A stretch of 43,791 nt of DNA from a virus. This document shows positions 37,775 through 43,791 of the stretch, piece by piece. Position numbers and translations under genes: made by a program. Below the pieces are notes generated by a model. That model worked only from the letters and a program-made list of their open reading frames with translations, made no database searches and had not been told where the DNA came from. The stretch is taken from positions 1 through 43,791 of IMG/VR virus record IMGVR_UViG_3300043470_002297. One strand, written 5' to 3'. How positions within the stretch are numbered: the stretch's first letter is position 1; each line of letters begins with the position of its first letter.

Positions 37775-37945
37775 ATGTTAATTTATCGACGCATAGAAAA
37801 GCAAGTTAATATAATTAATCAGTACTTTAAATCAAATGTAATAATTAAAACAGTTAAGCCCGATTTTTATGTGTATAAATTTTGTAATCAAATTAGAGTT
37901 ATAAACAAAAAAGAGCTTATGGGGATATATAACACTGTAAAATAA
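37775..37945 (+). CDS. Small basic protein
   Basis: A 56-residue basic protein (MLIYRRIEKQVNIINQYFKS, then NVIIKTVKPDFYVYKFCNQI) with an AAGGAG site. No family recognised. Confidence 0.5.
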   Translation: MLIYRRIEKQVNIINQYFKSNVIIKTVKPDFYVYKFCNQIRVINKKELMGIYNTVK

Positions 37946-37962
37946 AAATAAGGAGAGTTAAA

Positions 37963-38142
37963 ATGAAGACTAAACATCAGTATATTTTAGCAATATCTAT
38001 ATTTTCAGTAATAATTGCAACTATTTATATATCATTAATACCCGCACATTTAGAACGTAAAACTATAGCAGACAAAAGACTTGATTTATATGAGCAAGAG
38101 TATTACTCTTTTGAAACATTAAAAAAAAAGAAAAGGAATTAG
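37963..38142 (+). CDS. Small single-helix protein, possible spanin
   Basis: A 59-residue protein with a basic start, one membrane helix (ILAISIFSVIIATIYISLIP, about 8-27), then a charged helix and a very basic tail (KKKKRN). It lies 2 bases upstream of the endolysin. A short N-in anchor followed by a periplasmic helix is what an inner-membrane spanin looks like, though this is shorter than most. AGGAG lies 8 bases before the ATG. Confidence 0.45.
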   Translation: MKTKHQYILAISIFSVIIATIYISLIPAHLERKTIADKRLDLYEQEYYSFETLKKKKRN

Positions 38143-38144
38143 AG

Positions 38145-38780
38145 TTGATAAATTTACAAGCTAAATCTTTTGATCATGTTGAGAAAAGAATAAAAGCAAA
38201 GCTACATAAGCTAAGAGTAGATAATAAAATAACAGATCTTTGTGTCGTCCATGCTTTAGCTCAAATGCACCATGAAACCGGCGGATTTAAAATCTTTAAA
38301 GAAAAATGGGGTTATACTCCAGAAGGGCTATTAAAAACTTTTGGGGCAAGGGTGGGGACTTTAACACGAGCAAGAGAGCTAATAAATTCTGGGGTAAAGA
38401 ATTTGGCATGCCAAATTTATGGTGGGAGAGTTGACTTGGGAAATAGAGGCTGCCATACTGAAGACGGATTCTTGTATATCGGCAGGGGTGCGATCCAGTT
38501 AACCGGCAGATATAACTATCAAAAATTTGCAGACTATGTTAATGATCAATCAATTATGACTAACCCGGATCTTATTATAAGTAATGATGATTATTTTATG
38601 CGCACCATAGACTTTTATTTTGACAAAAATAAGGTATGGGATATTTGCAGACAAGGGTTTGATCTGCAGACTGTTAAAGCTGTAACAAAAGCTATAAACG
38701 GTGGCATTAATGGGTTAGATGACAGATACAAGCTAACCCAAACTTATTTAGCGCTATTTGAAAAAAATAAAATAGGCTAG
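38145..38780 (+). CDS. Endolysin (GH19 chitinase-like lysozyme)
   Basis: A 211-residue lysozyme of the glycoside hydrolase 19 fold. Catalytic glutamate in ALAQMHHETGGF (Glu44), and the substrate motif YIGRGAIQLTGRYNY (111-125). Such phage enzymes cut peptidoglycan glycan chains. The start is TTG (38145), with AAGGA about 9 bases upstream; no ATG lies nearby in frame. No signal peptide, so a holin is needed to release it. It converges on the late operon, with stop codons overlapping by 4 bases at a small palindrome. Confidence 0.88.
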   Translation: MINLQAKSFDHVEKRIKAKLHKLRVDNKITDLCVVHALAQMHHETGGFKIFKEKWGYTPEGLLKTFGARVGTLTRARELINSGVKNLACQIYGGRVDLGNRGCHTEDGFLYIGRGAIQLTGRYNYQKFADYVNDQSIMTNPDLIISNDDYFMRTIDFYFDKNKVWDICRQGFDLQTVKAVTKAINGGINGLDDRYKLTQTYLALFEKNKIG

Positions 38781-38786
38781 TTAGCC
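38775..38786. terminator. Weak bidirectional hairpin between convergent genes
   Basis: GGCTA-GT-TAGCC spans the overlapping stop codons of endolysin and fibre. On the rightward strand CTTTT follows after CA; the leftward strand has a T run further on. It is too small to be a strong terminator alone. Confidence 0.35.
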
Positions 38787-40201
38787 ACTTTTAAATACCA
38801 ATTTGCACCCCAAGATTTTTGCATGTTTTTGCCCGTGCCATCAACTCCGGTTGATGTTGTTGGTACGTCTGATGCTCTCCAAGTGGTTGTTGATGCGGCA
38901 TTTTGAGGCAAAAACACTCCAGCGCCTGGGTAAGATCCGGCTACATTTACCCGTCCATCAGAATTTGCTGTGCCTGCTGGGATGTTTTGTATAGTATGAG
39001 TATGAGATATTACTTGAGCGTTATTGTCGCCACCAAATCCTCCCAGAGGAATTAATCCACCGCCTTGCACGATCGCTGAATCAGTTAAATTAGGCGCTCT
39101 AGGGTCTGAGCCGTCACATTTAGCCCATAAAGCTGGGTTCGGAGCCGGATAAGACGGGTGAAATGGCATTAGCATACCGGCAGGTATATTATCTCCCATA
39201 TTGATTAAATTTTGTTTAAAATTTTGATTGGTAACAATAGTCTCGCCAAATTGCAACGTCGGCTGATAGCTATAAGATGTTATAAAATACTTCCAGCTGG
39301 TCACTTCAGGGCTAGCTCCTGTAGCATAAGATCTAAATCTTAATGTGCAATTGTCAACATAATGATGATACTCTAACTGTAATGATCCGATCGACCCTGG
39401 AGCTCCAGTGACTCCATTCACCCCCAAGTTTAGCATAGGGACAGCATAATCTGGATACTGATTGACTGCAATACATGGATGCGCATAAACCTCATTTGGG
39501 GTTCCGGTTGCCCAATTCCCGCCAGCAGTTGGCGTTAACCCAGAGGGCTGTTTGGGGTAAGTTGTAAACAAGTATTTAAAATCATCATTATAAGTAGTTG
39601 TCGCTAAATATCCTTGGCTTTTTGTCCATGCCGTTGTTGCAATTGACGTATCGTTTGAATTTAAAGCAGGGCTAGATGCAGCTTTACCGCTGAACTGTAT
39701 TGTTGGCGTTGAAAAATAGTAATCAGTGAGAGACTTAACATCAAACCAATTGGGCAGTCTGTTATTAAATACATTTGACCCAAAAGAAGAAATCCAGATG
39801 GACGGTACTGTAGGCGTCGCATTAAATGACCCGCCAATATTTAAACTTGCAAAGTCACTCGCATTAAATAAAGCCCAATTTGCTACGATATTTAACGCAG
39901 CTGCGTTCGCCCCAACTTTTGATTGATAAATTTTCCCTGTGGCTGTTTCTCTTACTAAAGCCCCTGCAGGGTAAGTTTTACCTGCAAAATACTCTGGGAT
40001 GCCGTGCGTTTGATAATCTTCTAAAGTACTAGTTATACGATAATAAGCTTCATTTATTACTTCGCGCTCGGGATAATTTAGAGCTCCAGCCCCAGAATAG
40101 CTTGCTGGAAACCCTTTGTCGTAAGAGACTAAACTTGGGTCGTTATCCGGTATTGTTGTTCTGTCGCCGTTTATCGCAAATACTTTTATTTGATCAACCA
40201 T
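38777..40201 (-). CDS. Tail fibre with collar domain
   Basis: A 474-residue fibre at the end of the late operon. It has a baseplate-binding N-terminus, FNATPTVPSIWI, and a SPALNSNDTSIATTAWTKSQ fibre motif (about 180-200). At about residues 340-400 comes a tail-collar domain (AGMLMPFHPSYPAPNPALWA, then KCDGSDPRAPNL and NAQVISHTHTI), the 'G-x-x-x-x-F...P-x-x-W-x-x-C-D-G' pattern of T4 gp12-like short fibres. It probably binds the cell surface. Two other fibre-like genes lie at 17384 and 18929. Confidence 0.8.
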   Translation of the reverse strand: MVDQIKVFAINGDRTTIPDNDPSLVSYDKGFPASYSGAGALNYPEREVINEAYYRITSTLEDYQTHGIPEYFAGKTYPAGALVRETATGKIYQSKVGANAAALNIVANWALFNASDFASLNIGGSFNATPTVPSIWISSFGSNVFNNRLPNWFDVKSLTDYYFSTPTIQFSGKAASSPALNSNDTSIATTAWTKSQGYLATTTYNDDFKYLFTTYPKQPSGLTPTAGGNWATGTPNEVYAHPCIAVNQYPDYAVPMLNLGVNGVTGAPGSIGSLQLEYHHYVDNCTLRFRSYATGASPEVTSWKYFITSYSYQPTLQFGETIVTNQNFKQNLINMGDNIPAGMLMPFHPSYPAPNPALWAKCDGSDPRAPNLTDSAIVQGGGLIPLGGFGGDNNAQVISHTHTIQNIPAGTANSDGRVNVAGSYPGAGVFLPQNAASTTTWRASDVPTTSTGVDGTGKNMQKSWGANWYLKVAN

Positions 40202-40892
40202 TTTGTTTTCCTAAGGTTTTTATAAATGGGGCTATGTCAAATGGTTTAACTCGACTTGTTGCATCGCCGTCAAATCCAAACACCTCGCCCACAATGTTAC
40301 TAAATAAATATTTTACGCCCGTCGGTGCAATCCAATATTCATCTCTGTATACGGGGTTAAACACAAAATTAAATTTTGACACATCAAAAAAGACATTAAT
40401 AGTAGCTGTCATATTTAGATTATCTGTCATGTTTATATCGCCATAATTTTTAAACAAATAGTTTAAAAAAGTGTTTGCTTGATTTACGCAAGAATTCCAA
40501 CTCAAAAAGAAATATCTTAATTGCAATGCAATTCTGCGCTCCTCTGCAGATATAAAGATTGCGCCCCCTGAGCTTGCAAAAGCAGAATTATCAAAAGTAT
40601 GATCGGCGTCTTGGTTAAAGCCAAATGCGTCAAAAGGCGTTAAACTAGTCTCATTATATCTAAATACGTCATACCCAAGTATTCTGCCCCAATTTTCTAA
40701 CCCCATCTCATTAGCAGTTGCTATACTAATATAATTTTTTGGATAGTCAGCAATAAATTTATTTATACTTTTATTATACAACATTGCATCAGCTTCAAGC
40801 AAGGCTCTAAATTTTAAAGCGTCTTCATATTGCCATAACACATGCTTATTTTGATCATAATCTTTTAAATTGTCTTGTATTTTAACAGTCAT
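40194..40892 (-). CDS. Baseplate / fibre-linking protein (DUF2612-like)
   Basis: A 232-residue protein between baseplate J and the fibre. Segments such as ATANEMGLENWGRILGYDVF and AEERRIALQLRYFFLSWNSC, then VNQANTFLNYLF, are typical of DUF2612 proteins, which link fibre to baseplate like gpI. It overlaps the fibre gene by 8 bases. Confidence 0.65.
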   Translation of the reverse strand: MTVKIQDNLKDYDQNKHVLWQYEDALKFRALLEADAMLYNKSINKFIADYPKNYISIATANEMGLENWGRILGYDVFRYNETSLTPFDAFGFNQDADHTFDNSAFASSGGAIFISAEERRIALQLRYFFLSWNSCVNQANTFLNYLFKNYGDINMTDNLNMTATINVFFDVSKFNFVFNPVYRDEYWIAPTGVKYLFSNIVGEVFGFDGDATSRVKPFDIAPFIKTLGKQNG

Positions 40893-40894
40893 TA

Positions 40895-42127
40895 TCAGCT
40901 CACTATATTAACTGTTACAGATGATCTGCTAGTTTTGCCAACTTGCCACTTTTCTAAAACTATAACATCTTGTGCAAAAGTTGGGTCTGTACTCTTTTTA
41001 ATTTCAGTTTTAAGTATGATGATATTTGGGTCAAATGCGTTAATCGTAGCACTAATTTCATGATGCAAAATAGACCCTCCTACTATCCATCCGTCGTTAT
41101 CAGTATAAGCAGTAGGGGATCCAGAAAACCGAGTGTAGACCACATCAGGTATATATTCAGTTAAATTTCTTGCGCTTCGACCTTGTTTAACAGTGACCTT
41201 TACATCAATAAAAATCTCTTCAGCGACATCATAAAGTACAGTATTACTAACGCCATAATCATCCATAATAGTCACTGACTTTGCTAGGCTTGGGCTACCT
41301 GCAGCATTATTAGTATAATTACAACCTATACTTTTAGTTGCAATAAGAGCCTTAGCAATATCAGTATCAACACCGCCTTCTGCACAGACATAGATGCTGT
41401 GCGGTAGCATGCTAATATTATTAATAACTAAAGTTCCGCTCGTCTTGTTTTCTTGCACAAAAGCAGAGCGTAAAGATGGTAGTGTAAATAATCTAGCATA
41501 TACACTCTGCAAAGTCCCTAAACTTGCCATGCCAGTCGAAGCTATCCTTCTAGCTCTTAATTGTGCATCTGTCTCCGCATCTATACCAATTATCCCAGCC
41601 GTCGGGTTGTTAACTGAGGATATTCCGGACTTGTAATCTAATAACTCTGATAGTTCGCCTGCATCACAAAGGACTTGCCCTGCGTCTTCTGCTACAAATT
41701 GCAATGTTACATGACCGGTACCATCGATGGTACCTCCGTTTATCGCAGAATATACATTCCCATCTGTCGCTCTAGCTCTAAAGCCAGCTGGCACAATCAC
41801 TCCTGCCGATCCAGATATTATTGCTGTAACTATGGTTTTAGTTGCAGATTTTCTGATAATGCCAAGGTTTGCGCAATGCGCATCCAGAACCGCTCCGCCC
41901 GCTAAATCCGGGTTAAAAGCTTGGCTAACATAAGCAGTTAAATTTAAAGCCATTTCGGTTTTTTGACCGACAAAATACTCTATTAACCTACCGGCTGTCG
42001 ATTCTGGTGCTGTATTTAGGTCGCCACCAAATACCGCTAAAAATGTATCTGTAGTATCTTGAGCTATTACATCAGCATCGGCAGTAAACGTGCCTGTCAA
42101 TTTGTTTTCAATTATTGTTACAGCCAT
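40895..42127 (-). CDS. Baseplate J-like wedge protein
   Basis: A 410-residue protein of the baseplate J family. PESTAGRLIEYFVGQKTEMA and LAGGAVLDAHCANLGIIRKS near the N-terminus, SGSAGVIVPAGFRARATDGN in the middle and GIDAETDAQLRARRIAST after it are the conserved blocks. It forms the wedge ring that triggers sheath contraction. The order spike, gp25, J, linker, fibre is the standard one. Confidence 0.88.
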   Translation of the reverse strand: MAVTIIENKLTGTFTADADVIAQDTTDTFLAVFGGDLNTAPESTAGRLIEYFVGQKTEMALNLTAYVSQAFNPDLAGGAVLDAHCANLGIIRKSATKTIVTAIISGSAGVIVPAGFRARATDGNVYSAINGGTIDGTGHVTLQFVAEDAGQVLCDAGELSELLDYKSGISSVNNPTAGIIGIDAETDAQLRARRIASTGMASLGTLQSVYARLFTLPSLRSAFVQENKTSGTLVINNISMLPHSIYVCAEGGVDTDIAKALIATKSIGCNYTNNAAGSPSLAKSVTIMDDYGVSNTVLYDVAEEIFIDVKVTVKQGRSARNLTEYIPDVVYTRFSGSPTAYTDNDGWIVGGSILHHEISATINAFDPNIIILKTEIKKSTDPTFAQDVIVLEKWQVGKTSRSSVTVNIVS

Positions 42128-42129
42128 AT

Positions 42130-42486
42130 TTAGCCTACTTTTGAGTTATTGTTTAAAATAATCTGATCAAAATCACTATTAATTACTAAATTATAACTTA
42201 GTACATTATTTTCGAATGCATTGTAAGTGATGTCAGTAGACAAAACTTCAGGGATTAAGTTCAATCTATTTTTTATAGATGACTCCCATTCGACTTTATC
42301 ACCAGACCTGAGCACAGTTTCAAAATGAGGGATTCCGCTCTCTGCGTCAAAAGGCAACTCACCAAAAAAAGTTTTTACTATTTGTTTGCTAATAGTCGTT
42401 AAAGCAAAACCATCATAATCTAATTTGATATCGCCTTTCTCCAAGATAAAATCATTGGTGTCATCATCGGCAGAAAAACATCTCAT
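42130..42486 (-). CDS. Baseplate wedge protein (gp25/gpW-like)
   Basis: A 118-residue protein (GDIKLDYDGFALTTISKQIV, then KTFFGELPFDAESGIPHFE and WESSIKNRLNLIPEVLSTDI). The order 'F-x-G-E-x-x-x-x-x-x-x-G-x-P' is typical of gp25-like wedge proteins that start sheath assembly. It overlaps the spike gene by 4 bases. Confidence 0.75.
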   Translation of the reverse strand: MRCFSADDDTNDFILEKGDIKLDYDGFALTTISKQIVKTFFGELPFDAESGIPHFETVLRSGDKVEWESSIKNRLNLIPEVLSTDITYNAFENNVLSYNLVINSDFDQIILNNNSKVG

Positions 42487-43181
42487 TGCGCGACTCCTGT
42501 CGTGTCTCCGCCTACAGTAACACCGCCATGGACGTGGCTAGCTAAAGATAATCCTCCTCCACCCGTAATCCCACCAGCTGAGGTAATCCCTCCTGTCGCA
42601 TTAATTGCACCAGTTGCTGTTATATCTCCGCCTCCTGTCAAGCTCCCATTTATTTGTACGTTGCCATCAGCTATAATGGTTGGGGCTTTAATTCTGATCT
42701 CATTTGCCGATACTTTAATCGAGCAATTATTGTTAAGGTGCTGTATAGTTAAACTATTATCAGTGCTAAAATTACCTACGCACAACGGTACAGCATACGC
42801 ATCTGAAAATTTAAACATGCGGTTAGTATCTGCTTTAACTGTTTTGGTTTTGTCGCTAGCAGTAATATAGTTAGATATATCTCTATCACAGCTTTTTAAT
42901 AACACGATATCACCTGCTGATAAGCTAAAATGTATAGAGTACGAGCTATTACCAGCAAAAAATACCGGCACATTAGGCACTACTGCTCTGTCATATTCTT
43001 GGTTCGACGTAGAGCGAATTTTGATTAAAGGCTGAACGTCTACAGTTTTAGCCGATGGATTATATGCGACAACAACCGCCGGCAGATATAGTTCAAGCTC
43101 TATTAATTTTTGGTTAATAGCGTAATCGATAGCCAAAGCCAAGTCGTTTAGCTCTATATCTTGATCTAAGTTGTCTATCAT
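42483..43181 (-). CDS. Baseplate spike (Gp138/gpV-like) with iron-binding tip
   Basis: A 232-residue cell-puncturing spike. An OB-fold region (LPAVVVAYNPSAKTVDVQPL, SLSAGDIVLLKSCDRDIS) is followed by a repetitive beta-helix (GNVQINGSLTGGGDITATGA). It ends with SHVHGG, whose His216-x-His218 pair is the iron-binding tip of gpV-type spikes. It sits between the dam gene and gp25. Confidence 0.85.
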   Translation of the reverse strand: MIDNLDQDIELNDLALAIDYAINQKLIELELYLPAVVVAYNPSAKTVDVQPLIKIRSTSNQEYDRAVVPNVPVFFAGNSSYSIHFSLSAGDIVLLKSCDRDISNYITASDKTKTVKADTNRMFKFSDAYAVPLCVGNFSTDNSLTIQHLNNNCSIKVSANEIRIKAPTIIADGNVQINGSLTGGGDITATGAINATGGITSAGGITGGGGLSLASHVHGGVTVGGDTTGVAQ

Positions 43182-43791
43182 TTGTTAACAATCATATACT
43201 CTAAACCATGAGGATTAAACGTCTGCTTGCTTTCGTACGCTATTGATCCTTCTTTAAAAAAACATTTATTAAATACATAATCAATAATTTTAGTTGTCTC
43301 ATTACAAAATATAATTGAATTTAATTCTTTGAGATCTTTATATAAAATCAAGCTATCAATTAATTTAAAACTGTTTTTATAATTCGAATCAGTACTCTCA
43401 GTATATGGCGGGTCAGCTATAAAAACAGCTTTTTGATTGTCTTTAAATTCATTTATTAAAAGTCTAAAATCAAGATTTTTTATAATTAAATCTTTGTGAT
43501 AATTCATGCAATTATCAACATCATAAATGACTTTACATAAATTATTATAAAGTATATGTGTATTTAATGCTTTTATAAATTGTTGCTTATCTTTTATATT
43601 TATTGATGTATTTCTAAAAGAAAGTTTACTTATAATCAAAGAATAATAAAGATCGGCATTATCAAGATCAGCCCACTCGCTTAATTGGGTTATCAGCATC
43701 TGCCGGCATTCTTGATTAATTTTATAGTATCTAACTTGATCAAACTCTACTAATGTGTTTTTAACAATAGCTAATCCTACGTTTAAAACAT
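43178..43791 (-). CDS. dam: DNA adenine methyltransferase, C-terminal part
   Basis: The rest of the gene that begins at 1-353; the last 127 bases repeat the first 127 of the window. It holds the catalytic motif ADPPYTES (Asp-Pro-Pro-Tyr at residues 202-205 of the full 279), as in D12 adenine methyltransferases. The stop overlaps the spike start by 4 bases (ATGA), so it is translated as part of the late operon. An in-window ATG at 43699 (codon 107) is internal, not the start. Confidence 0.9.
   Translation of the reverse strand, partial: VLNVGLAIVKNTLVEFDQVRYYKINQECRQMLITQLSEWADLDNADLYYSLIISKLSFRNTSINIKDKQQFIKALNTHILYNNLCKVIYDVDNCMNYHKDLIIKNLDFRLLINEFKDNQKAVFIADPPYTESTDSNYKNSFKLIDSLILYKDLKELNSIIFCNETTKIIDYVFNKCFFKEGSIAYESKQTFNPHGLEYMIVNK
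43665..43791. repeat. Terminal direct repeat, right copy
   Basis: Identical to 1-127; it marks the circular join of the assembly. Confidence 0.93.

Noticed and set aside
1-43791. tRNA genes, integrase, attachment site
   Set aside because: I looked for T-loop-like motifs, tyrosine or serine recombinase motifs and tRNA-like repeats and saw none that hold up; a computer search (tRNAscan, HMMs) could still find a weak one.

Overview
The window is essentially one complete AT-rich bacteriophage genome. Its first and last 127 bases are identical, so it closes into a circle of 43,664 bp, and the Dam-type methyltransferase gene reads straight through the join. The sheath, tube, baseplate J, gp25-like protein and Gp138-type spike make it a contractile-tailed phage (myovirus morphology). 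The capsid is of the DUF2184 type with a MuF protein and a DUF1073 portal. The GH19 endolysin, a possible spanin, consensus sigma70-type promoters and strong Shine-Dalgarno sites point to a Gram-negative host, probably a proteobacterium, but I cannot name it. I see no integrase, CI/Cro-type repressor, DNA polymerase or tRNA.

Layout. (1) A leftward late operon starts at a promoter near 16,957-16,986. It runs through a VUT-like membrane transporter, a possible holin, terminase, portal, MuF, protease/scaffold, cement, capsid, neck, sheath, tube, chaperone, tape measure and baseplate hub. It then crosses the circular join through the dam gene and continues with spike, gp25, J, DUF2612-like protein and a collar-domain fibre, ending at 38,777. 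(2) A rightward receptor-binding cassette (17,021-20,410) carries two more fibre-like proteins, under a promoter that overlaps the late promoter. (3) At 20,416-20,708 there is a non-coding locus: a rightward promoter, three hairpins spaced exactly 31 nt apart with an identical 10-nt core, a terminator, and a convergent consensus promoter with its own 5' hairpin. (4) A small leftward operon (20,735-21,510) diverges from a LytTR-domain regulator at 21,873. (5) The rightward early region (22,484-31,938) encodes two SF2 helicases with zinc ribbons, a beta-class DNA methyltransferase, a Toprim primase-helicase, a Sak4-like ATPase, a DUF669-type ssDNA-binding protein, a nuclease with a Cas4/AddB-like cysteine pattern, and a VRR-NUC nuclease. 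(6) A leftward three-gene operon (33,294-32,049) ends in a second LytTR-like regulator with an inverted-repeat operator on its promoter. (7) An accessory block of many tiny genes (33,571-38,142) is punctuated by recurring promoters, followed by the endolysin.

Most early promoters match TTGACA-N17-TATAAT followed by a conserved extension (ATAAATATAG). Several of the later ones carry perfect inverted repeats between -35 and -10, as if each small operon had its own operator. The most unusual material is the three-hairpin RNA locus, the pair of LytTR-type regulators where a CI/Cro switch might be expected, the promoter duplication whose differences concentrate in the operator core, and leaderless starts at two leftward promoters.
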